Below, in pieces: positions 52,194 to 61,424 of a stretch of DNA of 64,000 nucleotides; positions within the stretch are counted from its first letter, which is position 1, and each line of letters opens with the position of its first letter. The DNA is taken from NCBI RefSeq assembly GCF_918697865.1, contig NZ_CAKKMV010000003.1, positions 124,001 through 188,000 of the forward strand. The letters run 5' to 3'. The DNA is from Massilia sp. Bi118 (GTDB taxonomy: Bacteria; Pseudomonadota; Gammaproteobacteria; Burkholderiales; Burkholderiaceae_D). The notes beneath the pieces are model-generated. The model saw only the letters and a program-made list of their open reading frames with translations. It made no database searches and had not been told where the DNA came from. Both the position numbers and the translations under genes were made by a program.

Positions 52194-52370
52194 ATGACCA
52201 CGACTCCCGATCCCGACATGAAACCGGGCGACGAAGCCGAACCGGGCACCCCGGGCGCGGGCGAGGACCTGTGCGAAACCTGCGGCGGCAGCGGCAAGCT
52301 CGCCGACGGCAAGCAGTGCCCGGAATGCGAAGGCACGGGCCGCGTCATGCGCGGCATCGGCGGCGGCTAA
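52194..52370 (+). CDS. Small DnaJ-type zinc-finger protein (two CxxCxGxG motifs)
   Basis: A 58-residue protein with an acidic, proline-rich N-terminus (about 25 residues) and a single zinc site made of two DnaJ-like motifs, CETCGGSG and CPECEGTG, 10 residues apart. One such pair binds one zinc ion in DnaJ. ATG 52194 gives the compact protein; the open frame further upstream overlaps the divergent promoter region. Possible roles are a chaperone accessory or a metal-binding protein. Confidence 0.72.
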   Translation: MTTTPDPDMKPGDEAEPGTPGAGEDLCETCGGSGKLADGKQCPECEGTGRVMRGIGGG

Positions 52371-52419
52371 GTAGCACTCCGCATGGACAGCTCAAGGGGT
52401 GTGGCGCGATAATCGCGCC

Positions 52420-53013
52420 ATGAGCAAACCGCCGCACCCATCGCCGGTAGAGCCCGTCTCTCCGCCCCGTCCGCAGTCCCTGACCGATCTTTTTAGCTCC
52501 TTCACCTGGCTGGCCCTGCAGGGTTTCGGCGGCGTGCTCGCGGTCGTCCAGCGCGAACTGGTCGAGCGCAAGCGCTGGCTGACGCAGGAAGAATTCATCG
52601 AGGACTGGGCCGTCGCCCAGATCATGCCGGGCCCGAATGTGGTCAACCTGTCGCTGATGATAGGCGGCCGCTGGTTCGGCCTGCCCGGCGCCCTGGCCGC
52701 ACTGGCCGGCCTGCTGGCCCTGCCGCTGGTGCTGGTGCTGGGCCTGGCCGTGCTGCACGACCGTTTCGCCGACAGCCCGCAGGTGGCCGGCGCCCTGCGC
52801 GGCATGGCCGCCGTCTCGGCCGGCCTGATCGGCGCCGCCGGCCTGAAACTGGCCGTGGCCCTGAAGCGCAGCCCCTTGCCCATGTCCTGGTGCGTGGCCA
52901 TCGCCGCCCTCGGCTTCGTGCTGGTCGCACTGCTGAAGTGTCCGCTGCTCTATGTATTGGCCGGCCTCGGCGGGCTCGGCTGCATCCTCACCTGGCGCAG
53001 GCTCAAGGCATGA
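52420..53013 (+). CDS. Chromate transporter, N-terminal half protein
   Basis: A 197-residue membrane protein of the CHR family (short-chain type), proposed to export chromate or a related oxyanion by proton exchange. The signature FTWLALQGFGGVLAVVQRELVERKRWLTQEEF is followed by QIMPGPNVVNLSLMIGGRW and four to five hydrophobic segments. It overlaps the second half-protein gene by 4 bp (ATGA). Short-chain ChrA proteins work as a pair encoded side by side, as here. Confidence 0.9.
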   Translation: MSKPPHPSPVEPVSPPRPQSLTDLFSSFTWLALQGFGGVLAVVQRELVERKRWLTQEEFIEDWAVAQIMPGPNVVNLSLMIGGRWFGLPGALAALAGLLALPLVLVLGLAVLHDRFADSPQVAGALRGMAAVSAGLIGAAGLKLAVALKRSPLPMSWCVAIAALGFVLVALLKCPLLYVLAGLGGLGCILTWRRLKA

Positions 53014-53597
53014 GCGCGGCGCCCGAGACCCTGCACCTGACCCTGGCCTGGTCCGACTGGCTGAACCTGTTCGGCCACTTCCTGCTGCTGTCGATGATGT
53101 CGATCGGCGGCGCAATCTCGACCTCCTCCGAGATGCACCGCTTCCTGGTCGAGCAGCATGCCTGGCTGACCCAGGACCAGTTCAACGCCGCCATCGCCCT
53201 GGCCCAGGCCGCGCCCGGGCCGAACGTGCTGTTCGTCGCCCTGATGGGCTGGCACGTGGGCTTGAACGCCGGCAGCCTGGGCGCCGCCCTGTTCGGGGTG
53301 CTGGTCACCATGGTCGGCATCATGACGCCCTCCACCATCATCACCTACGCGGCCGCGCGCTGGGGCCACCGCAACCGCGAGCTGCGCGCCGTGCGCGCCT
53401 TCAAGCAAGGCATGGCGCCGGTGGTGATCGCCCTGCTGCTGTCGACCGCCTGGATCCTCGGCAGCTCGGTCGGCGCCGCCGGCTGGCGCCTGCCGCTGCT
53501 GGCGGTGGCGGCCGGGGCGGTGATCTGGCGTACGCGGCTGCATCTGTTGTGGGTACTCGCGGCCGGCGCCCTGCTCGGCGCTTTCGGGCTGGTGTAA
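53010..53597 (+). CDS. Chromate transporter, C-terminal half protein
   Basis: A 195-residue partner of the preceding gene. It shows the corresponding CHR motifs LLSMMSIGGAISTSSEMHRF, WLTQDQFNAAIALAQAAPGPN and five or so membrane segments. The two halves probably insert with opposite orientation to form one transporter. The stop codon lies inside the left arm of a long inverted repeat that may terminate the transcript. Confidence 0.9.
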   Translation: MSAAPETLHLTLAWSDWLNLFGHFLLLSMMSIGGAISTSSEMHRFLVEQHAWLTQDQFNAAIALAQAAPGPNVLFVALMGWHVGLNAGSLGAALFGVLVTMVGIMTPSTIITYAAARWGHRNRELRAVRAFKQGMAPVVIALLLSTAWILGSSVGAAGWRLPLLAVAAGAVIWRTRLHLLWVLAAGALLGAFGLV

Positions 53598-53684
53598 AGC
53601 GCCCATGGCGGCGTTGCACCGTCTCGGCGTACTAGCGTACTGTCTTCGACGGTGCGCCTTGCCCTGGGCGCTTTACATCAGCCC
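53586..53684. repeat. 99-bp long inverted repeat with nested hairpins
   Basis: The outer 20-bp arms (53586-53605 and 53665-53684) pair with one mismatch; the core is TGTAAAGCGCCCA / TGGGCGCTTTACA. A second perfect stem, GCACCGTC (53616-53623) / GACGGTGC (53648-53655), is nested inside, and an inner GTAC-TAGC-GTAC follows. The left arm contains the stop of the chromate transporter gene. There is no T-run. Confidence 0.8.
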
Positions 53685-53763
53685 GGGCTTCGTGTGATTG
53701 CCCCGTGCACGGCGAGCGCGCAGCAGGCATACTTGCGTTATTGCTCACCTGAAGAGGAAGAAA

Positions 53764-54621
53764 ATGACCGAGCTTGCCCAATTAAATATGCTCAGCGAAC
53801 ACGCCTGCTTCGGCGGCGTGCAGCGCTTCTACCAGCACGCCTCGAGCGCGATCGGGTTGCCGATGCGCTTTTCCGTCTACCTGCCGCCCGGCGCCGAAGG
53901 CAAACGGCTGCCGGTGCTGTTCTACCTGGCCGGTCTGACCTGCACCGAAGAGACCTTCATGATCAAGGCCGGCGCCCAGCGGGTCGCCGCCGAGCTGGGC
54001 ATCATCCTGGTCGCGCCCGACACCAGCCCGCGCGGCGCCGGTGTCCCCGGCGAGACGGACAACTGGGACTTCGGCGCCGGCGCCGGCTTCTATCTCGACG
54101 CCACCGCCGAGCCATGGTCGCGCCACTACCGCATGGAGAGCTATATCCTCGAGCTGCGCGAACTGGCGCTGGCCACCCTCCCCGCCGATCCGCAGCGGGT
54201 CGGCATCTTCGGCCACTCGATGGGCGGGCACGGCGCGCTGACCCTGGCGCTGCGCCACCCGGACCTGTTCCGCTCGGTCTCGGCCTTCGCGCCGATCGCC
54301 GCACCGACCCGCTGCCCCTGGGGCCAGAAGGCATTCGGCGGCTACCTCGGCGCAGAACAGTCCGCCTGGCGCGCCCACGACGCTACCGAACTGATCAAGG
54401 ATGCGGGCCGCGCCGTCTTCCCGGACGGCATCCTGGTCGACCAAGGCCTGGCCGACAAGTTCCTCGCCGAGCAGCTGTACCCGGAAGCCCTCGAGGAAGC
54501 CTGCCGCGCCGCCGGCCAGCCGCTCGAACTGCGCCGCCACGCCGGCTACGACCACGGCTATTACTTCATTTCGACCTTCGTCGAAGACCACCTGCGCTTC
54601 CACAGCCGCAATCTCGGCTGA
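53764..54621 (+). CDS. fghA: S-formylglutathione hydrolase
   Basis: A 285-residue serine esterase that hydrolyses S-formylglutathione in formaldehyde detoxification. It has the esterase-D signature RFSVYLPPGAEGKRLPVLFYLAGLTCTEETF, the GHSMGGHGAL nucleophile elbow (S152), the conserved PIAAPTRCPWGQKAF, and a late HAGYDHGYYFISTF carrying the catalytic His. AGAGGAAG precedes ATG 53764. The glutathione-dependent formaldehyde dehydrogenase usually found next to it is not in the window. Confidence 0.95.
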   Translation: MTELAQLNMLSEHACFGGVQRFYQHASSAIGLPMRFSVYLPPGAEGKRLPVLFYLAGLTCTEETFMIKAGAQRVAAELGIILVAPDTSPRGAGVPGETDNWDFGAGAGFYLDATAEPWSRHYRMESYILELRELALATLPADPQRVGIFGHSMGGHGALTLALRHPDLFRSVSAFAPIAAPTRCPWGQKAFGGYLGAEQSAWRAHDATELIKDAGRAVFPDGILVDQGLADKFLAEQLYPEALEEACRAAGQPLELRRHAGYDHGYYFISTFVEDHLRFHSRNLG

Positions 54622-54681
54622 GCCGGCGAATTCCCGCGAAGTGCCCGCCGGCTGGCGGGCATCAATATTGCCTGCACCCCG

Positions 54682-54709
54682 CTTGAAAACGGTTCTCGTA
54701 CGCCCTATA
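54682..54709 (+). promoter_or_regulatory. Sigma-32 (RpoH) heat-shock promoter
   Basis: CTTGAAA (54682-54688), a 14-bp spacer and CCCTATA (54703-54709) match the heat-shock consensus CTTGAAA-N13-15-CCCCATNT closely. It lies 68 bp upstream of the Hsp20 start and faces it, so the stress operon is probably induced by heat or misfolded protein. Confidence 0.75.
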
Positions 54710-54776
54710 AAAAGAGTGGCGGCATGCTTTGCATCGCCCGCCATGTAATTCATCCATTACAAAGGGAGGTCTCATC

Positions 54777-55247
54777 ATGAACCTGATCAGGAGAGGCAAC
54801 AGCCCGCTATCCACCCTGCGCGGCGGCCCCATGGACGACCAGTTCGGCCGTATGGTCGAGAGCATGTTCCAGGATTTCCTCGCACCCCTGGCCCAGGGCG
54901 GCCGCTGGACCGACGATGGCCTGGCCATGCCGCGTCTCGACCTCAGCGAGACCGAGAAAACCTTCGAAGTGCAAGCCGAGCTGCCGGGCGTCAAGAAGGA
55001 CGACGTCAAGGTCTCGATCGACGGCCAGCGCGTCACGATCGAGGGGGAATGTCAGCAGGCAAACGAACAGCGTGAGGGCGAACAGGTAGTGTATTCTGAA
55101 CGTTCGACGCGCAGGTACCAGCGCAGCTTCACGCTGCCGTCCGAGGTCGACGACGCCGGCGCCGAGGCCAGGCTCGAAAACGGGATCCTGATGCTGACGC
55201 TGCCCAAGAAGCAGGGTGGCGCGGCCAAGCGTCTGACCATCCAGTAG
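54777..55247 (+). CDS. Hsp20/alpha-crystallin small heat-shock protein
   Basis: A 156-residue ATP-independent holding chaperone. The N-terminal arm (about residues 1-45) includes a phenylalanine-rich MVESMFQDFLAPL. The alpha-crystallin domain (about 48-145) shows RLDLSETEKTFEVQAELPGV, KKDDVKVSIDGQRVTIEGE and ARLENGILMLTLPKK (A-x-x-x-N-G-x-L signature). A C-terminal KRLTIQ resembles the I-x-I tail. GGGAGG precedes ATG 54777. It is the first gene of a four-gene stress operon. Confidence 0.95.
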   Translation: MNLIRRGNSPLSTLRGGPMDDQFGRMVESMFQDFLAPLAQGGRWTDDGLAMPRLDLSETEKTFEVQAELPGVKKDDVKVSIDGQRVTIEGECQQANEQREGEQVVYSERSTRRYQRSFTLPSEVDDAGAEARLENGILMLTLPKKQGGAAKRLTIQ

Positions 55248-55264
55248 CGAGGGCACGACCAGGC

Positions 55265-56005
55265 ATGGCAGAGTTTCGCCGCTTCAAGGACCGCACCCAG
55301 GCCGGCAAATTGCTGGCCCGGGACTTGCGTGAGTACGCGGGCCGCGCGGACGCCATCGTGCTGGCGCTGCCGCGCGGCGGTGTGCCCGTTGCGTTCGCCA
55401 TCGCACAGCGGCTCGCCATCGAACTCGATATCCTCCTCGTCAGAAAGCTGGGTTTGCCGAATCACGAGGAATACGCCATGGGCGCGGTCGGCAGCGGCGG
55501 CGTGCGGGTGCTGCAGGCGGGCGTGCCCGGCCTGATGGGCGTCACGGCCGAGCAGGTCGAGGCGGTCACGCAGCGCGAGCTGGGGGAGCTGCAGCGGCGC
55601 GAGCGGGCCTACCGCGGCGCGCGCGAACCGCTGAGCCTGCTTGGGCGCACTGCGATCCTGGTCGACGACGGTGTCGCCACCGGCTCGACCATGCTGGCGG
55701 CGATCCGCGTGGCGCGCGGCCTCGGCCCGGGGAAGCTGGTGCTAGCGGTGCCGGTGGCGCCGCCGCAGACACTGGCCCTGCTCGAGCCGGAGGTCGACCA
55801 TCTGGTGTGCCTGTCGGCGCCGCCCCTGTTCCGCTCCGTGGGCCAGTGGTACGACGCCTTCGACCAGACCAGCGACGAGGAAGTGCAGGATCTGCTGGCC
55901 GACGCCTGGCATGCGCGGACGGCCGAACGACAACAACCACATGGAGGACCGAATCATGCAACGACTGCCGACGACAAGCACGACGACGACGGACACCGGG
56001 CTTGA
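55265..56005 (+). CDS. Phosphoribosyltransferase family protein
   Basis: A 246-residue protein with a type I phosphoribosyltransferase fold: VLALPRGGVPVAFAIA near the start, DILLVRKLGLPNHEEYAMGAV, and the PRPP loop TAILVDDGVATGSTMLAAI (about residues 128-146). The extended FKDRTQAGKLLARDL opening matches the group often found fused to or beside dienelactone hydrolases and erythromycin esterases. The last 30 residues are hydrophilic and low-complexity, and overlap the next gene by 50 bp. The substrate is unknown. Confidence 0.88.
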   Translation: MAEFRRFKDRTQAGKLLARDLREYAGRADAIVLALPRGGVPVAFAIAQRLAIELDILLVRKLGLPNHEEYAMGAVGSGGVRVLQAGVPGLMGVTAEQVEAVTQRELGELQRRERAYRGAREPLSLLGRTAILVDDGVATGSTMLAAIRVARGLGPGKLVLAVPVAPPQTLALLEPEVDHLVCLSAPPLFRSVGQWYDAFDQTSDEEVQDLLADAWHARTAERQQPHGGPNHATTADDKHDDDGHRA

Positions 56006-57203
56006 ACTTGCCAAATGGCTGGGCGGCGCCGCCGCCGGCGCCCTGTTGATGTACATGCTCGACCCCGACCGCGGCGGCGCACGCCGCGCCCAGTCGGCCG
56101 CCGCCGTGCGCAACGCCGGCTCGCGCACTTCCAGCGCCCTCGGCAATGTCTGGCGTGGCGCCGGCAGCCGCATGGGCGCTGCCGCCGACGATGCCATCGA
56201 AGCCGCGAAGCCGGACGGCAGCATCGGCTCGGCGATCTCGAGCGCACTGTCGACCGCCAGGGACGCGATGAGCCGCGCCGCCAGCGCCGCCAGCGATATG
56301 GCCGAGGATGCGATCTCGAAGGCAAAGAGCAGCGCCGACGACCTGCAGGACAGCGACACCTATTCGAACGCCCGCAGCAGCGTCAGCAAGGCCGTGAGCC
56401 GCGCCGCCGACAGCGCCGTCGACTTCTACGACGACACCCGCAAGAGCGCCGGCCGCCTCGGCAAGCGCATGGCGGAGGAAGTACGCGGCGACAGCGAAGG
56501 CGCCTGGGGCCCGACGATGCGCAATACCGCGCTGGTGGGCGGCGGCCTGCTGGCCCTGCTGGGCATCATGCGCCGTTCGCCGATGAGCGCCGTACTCGGC
56601 CTGGCCGGCGCCGCCCTGCTGGCGCGCGGGGCCGCCAACCAGCCGCTGCGCACCCTGGCGGGCCGCGGCGCAGCCGGTCTCGGCATGGGCAAGGACCTGG
56701 CGCGCAACCTGAGCATGGACCAGACCATCGACTTCGAGAAGACCATCCACATCGAGGCGTCGCCGGACGTGGTCTACGAACAGTTCGCGAATTACGAGAA
56801 CTTCCCGCGCTACATGTCCCACGTAACGGAAGTGCGCGACCTCGGCCACCGCCGATCGCACTGGAGCGTGAAGGGCCCGGGCGGCTCCAGATTCGAATGG
56901 AATTCCGTGCTGACCGAGCAGAGCCGCCCGCACCGCCTGGCATGGCGCAGCGAAGCCGGCGCCGAAATCCCGAACAGCGGCTCGATCCAGTTCGAACGCC
57001 ACCGCGGCGGCACCCTGGTCACCGTGCGCATGGCCTATACGCCGCCGGCCGGCGCCCTCGGCCATGGCCTGGCCCTGCTGCTCGGCTCCGATCCGAAGTC
57101 CAAGATGGACGAGGACCTGGCGCGCATGCGGTCCTTCATCGAGCGCGGCTCGCTGCCGCGCGAGGCCGCCCAGTCCAGCTGGACCAGCCGCTTCCTGCAT
57201 TGA
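55956..57203 (+). CDS. SRPBCC (polyketide cyclase/START-like) protein with membrane region
   Basis: A 415-residue protein. ATG 55956 lies 8 bases after GGAGG; ATG 55941 is possible but worse spaced. Residues 1-35 include a hydrophobic GLELAKWLGGAAAGALLMYML segment. A long alanine/serine-rich low-complexity helical stretch follows (about 40-165), then a second hydrophobic region (ALVGGGLLALLGIM, AVLGLAGAALLARGA; about 190-225). The SRPBCC fold spans about residues 258-395 (FEKTIHIEASPDVVYEQFANYENFPRYM). It is similar to envelope stress proteins with YceI/YgaP-like membrane hairpins; its ligand is unknown. Confidence 0.83.
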   Translation: MQRLPTTSTTTTDTGLELAKWLGGAAAGALLMYMLDPDRGGARRAQSAAAVRNAGSRTSSALGNVWRGAGSRMGAAADDAIEAAKPDGSIGSAISSALSTARDAMSRAASAASDMAEDAISKAKSSADDLQDSDTYSNARSSVSKAVSRAADSAVDFYDDTRKSAGRLGKRMAEEVRGDSEGAWGPTMRNTALVGGGLLALLGIMRRSPMSAVLGLAGAALLARGAANQPLRTLAGRGAAGLGMGKDLARNLSMDQTIDFEKTIHIEASPDVVYEQFANYENFPRYMSHVTEVRDLGHRRSHWSVKGPGGSRFEWNSVLTEQSRPHRLAWRSEAGAEIPNSGSIQFERHRGGTLVTVRMAYTPPAGALGHGLALLLGSDPKSKMDEDLARMRSFIERGSLPREAAQSSWTSRFLH

Positions 57204-57219
57204 GGCAAGCCAGCCCATC

Positions 57220-58548
57220 ATGGCGAACCTCGATCCCCTTGACGCCATTCGCGCGGCCGCCGTCCCCCTGAACGGCGGCCCGCGCGACTACGACGCACTG
57301 CTGGACCTGGTCGGCGACGCCCGCTTCGTGCTGCTGGGCGAAGCCACCCACGGCACCCACGAGTTCTACGAGGAGCGCGCGCGGATCACCCAGAGGCTGA
57401 TCGAGGAGAAGGGCTTCCACGCCGTGGCCGTCGAGGCCGACTGGCCGGATGCCTACCGCGTCAACCGCTACGTCCGCGGGCAGGGAGAGGATGGCGACGC
57501 CAACGCCGCCCTCTCCGGCTTCGAGCGCTTCCCGAACTGGATGTGGCGGAATACGGACGTTTCCGCCTTCGTCGAATGGCTGCGCGAGCGCAACCGGAAG
57601 CAGGCCGATGGCAAGCAGGTCGGCTTCTACGGTCTCGACCTGTACAGCCTGTTCACCTCGCTGCGCGAAGTGCTGGCCTACCTCGACAAGGTCGATCCGC
57701 AGGCGGCCAGGGTGGCGCGCGAACGCTATGCCTGCTTCGACCACTATTATGAAGACAGCCAGCACTACGGCTATTCGGCCAACATGAATTTGTCCGCCTC
57801 CTGCGAGGAAGGCGTGATCGAGCAGCTGAACCAGCTGCAGCAGCGCGCCTACGAGTACTCGCAAAAGGACGGCAGCGCCGACGCCTTCTTCCACGCCCAG
57901 CAGAACGCGCGCCTGGTCAAGAATGCCGAGGAATACTACCGGACCATGTTCCGCGGCCGCGTCTCGTCCTGGAACCTGCGCGACAGCCACATGGCCGAGA
58001 CACTGGATGCCCTGGCCCAGCACCTCTCAAAGGATGGCGAGCCGGCCAGGATCGTGGTCTGGGAACACAACTCCCACATCGGCGACGCCCGCGCCACCGA
58101 GGTCGGCGAACTGGGCGAGTGGAACGTCGGCGAACTGGCGCGCAAGGCCTACGACGGCCAGACCCGCCTGATCGGCTTTTCGACTTATGAAGGCTATGTG
58201 ACGGCAGCCTCGGAATGGGACGGCCCTGCCGAGCACAAGCAGGTGCGTCCCGGCATGCCGGGCAGCTACGAGGAACTGCTGCACAACACCGGCATCGAGC
58301 GCTTCCTGCTCCCGCTGCGCGGGGATAACCCCGCCCGCGAAGCCCTGATGCAGCGCCGCCTGGAACGGGCGATCGGCGTCATCTATCTACCGCGCACCGA
58401 GCGCCAGAGCCATTATTTTTCGGCGCAGATGGCGGTGCAGTTCGACGCCGTGATCCACATCGACCGCACCACGGCAGTCACGCCCCTCGATGCGGGCGGC
58501 GGCTGGCATTCGGAGGAGCCGCCGGAGACCTACCCCGGCGGATTGTAA
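57220..58548 (+). CDS. Erythromycin-esterase-like protein
   Basis: A 442-residue protein of the EreA/EreB-ChaN-like superfamily. Family motifs are present: LLGEATHGTHEFYEERARIT (with the catalytic-type E and H), VAVEADWPDAYRVNRYVRG, GFYGLDLYSLFTS and VVWEHNSHIGDAR (second active-site His). Members in environmental bacteria commonly sit with Hsp20 and phosphoribosyltransferase genes rather than in resistance cassettes, so drug resistance should not be assumed. It is the last gene of the heat-shock operon. Confidence 0.88.
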   Translation: MANLDPLDAIRAAAVPLNGGPRDYDALLDLVGDARFVLLGEATHGTHEFYEERARITQRLIEEKGFHAVAVEADWPDAYRVNRYVRGQGEDGDANAALSGFERFPNWMWRNTDVSAFVEWLRERNRKQADGKQVGFYGLDLYSLFTSLREVLAYLDKVDPQAARVARERYACFDHYYEDSQHYGYSANMNLSASCEEGVIEQLNQLQQRAYEYSQKDGSADAFFHAQQNARLVKNAEEYYRTMFRGRVSSWNLRDSHMAETLDALAQHLSKDGEPARIVVWEHNSHIGDARATEVGELGEWNVGELARKAYDGQTRLIGFSTYEGYVTAASEWDGPAEHKQVRPGMPGSYEELLHNTGIERFLLPLRGDNPAREALMQRRLERAIGVIYLPRTERQSHYFSAQMAVQFDAVIHIDRTTAVTPLDAGGGWHSEEPPETYPGGL

Positions 58549-58622
58549 TAAAACCTTGGTCTTGACGGCCTGCTTTGGTTTACGATTGTGTTGTTCTGTT
58601 CTGGCAATAACCTAAACAACAC

Positions 58623-59120
58623 ATGAGTAAATACACGTTGAACGTCAACGGCAAGGCGCAGCCGGTCGACGTCGAAGCCGATACGCCCCTGCTGTGGGCC
58701 CTGCGCGACACCATGGGCCTGGTCGGCACCAAGTACGGCTGCGGCGTGGGCGCTTGCGGCGCCTGCACCGTTCACGTGGACGGCCAGCCGGCGCGCGCCT
58801 GCCAGTTGTCTGTGTCCAGCATCGGCAAGCGCAAGATCACCACCATCGAGGGACTCGACGCCAAAGCCGCGCACCCGCTGCAGCAAGCCTGGCAGGAACT
58901 CGACGTGCCCCAGTGCGGCTACTGCCAGTCCGGCCAGATCATGAGCGCCTGCGCCCTGCTCAAGCAGCATCCGCGCCCGACCGAGGCCCAGATCGACGAT
59001 GCCATGGCCGGCAACCTGTGCCGCTGCGCCACCTATGTCCGCATCCGCGCCGGCATCCAGCGCGCCGCCGATATCGCATCGAGCGCGTCCGCCGCCTCGA
59101 CCGGAAAGGGCAAGAAATGA
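58623..59120 (+). CDS. iorA: Isoquinoline 1-oxidoreductase-type alpha subunit, [2Fe-2S] protein
   Basis: The 165-residue iron-sulfur subunit of a molybdenum hydroxylase. The N-terminal plant-ferredoxin cluster uses the cysteines of [14 protein letters not shown] and a fourth in RACQLSV. The C-terminal cluster uses CGYCQSGQ and CRCATYVR. The short length and lack of a FAD domain are typical of the IorA type, where electrons go to a cytochrome. The stop overlaps the start of the large subunit by 4 bp. Confidence 0.93.
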   Translation: MSKYTLNVNGKAQPVDVEADTPLLWALRDTMGLVGTKYGCGVGACGACTVHVDGQPARACQLSVSSIGKRKITTIEGLDAKAAHPLQQAWQELDVPQCGYCQSGQIMSACALLKQHPRPTEAQIDDAMAGNLCRCATYVRIRAGIQRAADIASSASAASTGKGKK

Positions 59121-61411
59121 GCGCCCGCCACGACGATCTGAAATCCGCGCCGGTCTCGAATGCGCGCCGCAGCTTCCTGCGCCAGTCCGCGGCCGGGGGC
59201 TCGCTGCTGGCGCTCGGCGTCTTCGGCAATGGCGCGATCGCCGCCCTCGCCCAGGGCCAGGCCGGCGCAGGCGCCAATGCGGCGGCTGCCGAATTCTCGC
59301 CCAACGTCTTCATCCGCATCGCCCAGGACGGCACGGTGACCCTGGTGTCCAAGCAGCCGGAAATCGGCCAGGGCATCAAGACCTCGCTGCCGATGGTGAT
59401 CGCGGAAGAGCTCGAAGTCGACTGGAAGGACGTGCGCGTGGTCCAGGGCGACCTGAACCCGGCCTATGGTTCGCAGGGCGCCGGCGGTTCGACCTCGACG
59501 CCTACCAATTACGAGAACTTCCACCGCCTGGGCGCCACCGCGCGCACCATACTGGTCCAGGCGGCCAGCCAGGCCTGGGGCGTGCCGGCCGCCGAATGCC
59601 GCGCCGAACGCGGCGCCGTGCTGCACGATGCCAGCCGCCGCCGTCTCGGCTACGGCGAACTGGTGAAGGCGGCATCAAGGCTCCCGGTGCCGGACGCGAA
59701 AGGCGTGAAACTGAAGGATCCGGCCGCCTATAAACTGCTCGGCACCCGCGTCGGGGGCGTCGACAACGACAAGGTCGTCTCCGGCAAGCCGCTGTTCGGC
59801 ATCGACGTCCAGTTGCCCGGCATGCTCTACGCCGTGTACGTCAAGTGCCCGGTGCTGGGCGGGCGCCCGGTCTCGGCCAACCTGGACGCGATCAAGGCCA
59901 TGCCGGGCGTGAAGGACGCCTTCATCGTCGAGGGCACCGACAACCTGAACGGCCTGCGTCCGGGCGTGGCGATCGTCGCGAACAGTACCTGGAACGCGAT
60001 CCGCGCACGCAAGAAGCTGGTGGTGCAGTGGGACGAAGGCGAAGGCGCGCACCACAGCTGGTCGGGCTTCCTGGCCCAGGCCCAGGCTGCAGCCAAGCAG
60101 CCTGGCGTGGCCACGATGCGCCGCGACGGCGACATCGAGACCGCGCTGTCGGGCGCCGCCCGCACCGTGGAGGCGGCCTACGTCTACCCCTTCATCTCGC
60201 ACGCCAGCATGGAGCCGCAGAACTGCACGGCGTCGATCGATCCGAAGGACGGCAGCGTGGAACTGTGGGTGCCGACCCAGAACCCGGGCGCCGGCCAGGC
60301 GCTGGTGGCCAGCACCTTCAACCTCCCGAAAGAAAAGATCACGCTGCACATCACGCGCAGCGGCGGCGGCTTTGGGCGCCGGCTGTCGTCGGACTTCATC
60401 GTCGATGCGGTCGCCATCGCGCAGAAGGTCAAGGCGCCGGTCAAGCTGACCTGGATGCGCGAAGACGACCTGCAGCACGACCACTTCCGCGCCGGCGGTT
60501 TCCACTTCCTGCGCGGCGGCGTCGACGAGCAGGGCAAGCTGGTGGCCTGGCACAACCACTTCGTCACCTTCGCCAACCGCGTCGAACAGAAGGAAAGCGA
60601 CGGCAGCACCGGCAGCGTGCTGCGGCCGGGCAGCGGCGGCAACCTGTCGGGCGACGAATTCCCCGGCCGCTGGGCGCCGAACTGCCTGCTCGAGCAGACC
60701 CCGCTCGAATGCCGCATCCCGATGGGACCGTGGCGCGCGCCGGGTTCGAACGTGTTCGCCTGGGTCTTCCACAGCTTCATCGACGAACTGGCGCATGCCG
60801 CCGGCCGCGATCCGATCGAATTCCGCCTCGAGATCCTGGGCGACAAGGACATGGTGGCCGGCACCGGCGAGCGCGGCGTGCCCTACAACGTGGCGCGCAT
60901 GCGCAATGTGCTCAAGGCCGTGGCCGAGAAGTCCGGCTGGGGCAAGCGCAAGTTCGCGCGCGGCCAGGGCGCCGGCGTGGCCTTCCACTTCAGCCACCGC
61001 GGCTATGTGGCGGAGGTGGCCGAGGTCACGGTGTCGAAGGAAGGCCAGCTGAAGGTGGACCGCGTGGTGGTCGTGACCGACATCGGCGCCCAGATCGTCA
61101 ACCTGTCCGGCGCCGAGAACCAGGTGCAGGGTTCGGTGATCGATGGCCTGTCCACGCTGATGTACCCGGCGCTGAACATCGAGAAGGGCCGCATCGTGCA
61201 GAGCAACTTCCACGATTACCCGATGCTGCGCATGCCGGACACGCCATCGAGGATCGAGACCCACTTCCTGAAGACCGACTATCCGGTCACGGGCCTGGGC
61301 GAGCCGGTGTTCCCGCCGCTGGCGCCGGCCGTCTGCAACGCGATCTTCGCGGCCACCGGCAAGCGGGTGCGCGAGCTGCCGCTGTCCAGGGCGGATCTCA
61401 GCTGGAGCTGA
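59117..61411 (+). CDS. iorB: Isoquinoline 1-oxidoreductase-type beta subunit, molybdopterin protein
   Basis: The 764-residue catalytic subunit that binds the molybdopterin cofactor and hydroxylates N-heterocycles or oxidises aldehydes. A twin-arginine signal ([20 protein letters not shown]) shows export by Tat, so the complex works in the periplasm. Motifs include [51 protein letters not shown] and [20 protein letters not shown] with the glutamate near the Mo site. The substrate in this organism is unknown. No dedicated MoCo-maturation gene (XdhC type) is in the window. Confidence 0.92.
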   Translation: MSARHDDLKSAPVSNARRSFLRQSAAGGSLLALGVFGNGAIAALAQGQAGAGANAAAAEFSPNVFIRIAQDGTVTLVSKQPEIGQGIKTSLPMVIAEELEVDWKDVRVVQGDLNPAYGSQGAGGSTSTPTNYENFHRLGATARTILVQAASQAWGVPAAECRAERGAVLHDASRRRLGYGELVKAASRLPVPDAKGVKLKDPAAYKLLGTRVGGVDNDKVVSGKPLFGIDVQLPGMLYAVYVKCPVLGGRPVSANLDAIKAMPGVKDAFIVEGTDNLNGLRPGVAIVANSTWNAIRARKKLVVQWDEGEGAHHSWSGFLAQAQAAAKQPGVATMRRDGDIETALSGAARTVEAAYVYPFISHASMEPQNCTASIDPKDGSVELWVPTQNPGAGQALVASTFNLPKEKITLHITRSGGGFGRRLSSDFIVDAVAIAQKVKAPVKLTWMREDDLQHDHFRAGGFHFLRGGVDEQGKLVAWHNHFVTFANRVEQKESDGSTGSVLRPGSGGNLSGDEFPGRWAPNCLLEQTPLECRIPMGPWRAPGSNVFAWVFHSFIDELAHAAGRDPIEFRLEILGDKDMVAGTGERGVPYNVARMRNVLKAVAEKSGWGKRKFARGQGAGVAFHFSHRGYVAEVAEVTVSKEGQLKVDRVVVVTDIGAQIVNLSGAENQVQGSVIDGLSTLMYPALNIEKGRIVQSNFHDYPMLRMPDTPSRIETHFLKTDYPVTGLGEPVFPPLAPAVCNAIFAATGKRVRELPLSRADLSWS

Positions 61412-61424
61412 GCATGGAGTTCGC

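Noticed and set aside
57220..58548. Macrolide-resistance gene
   Set aside because: The fold is erythromycin-esterase-like, but the heat-shock operon context and chromosomal neighbours do not support a resistance role.
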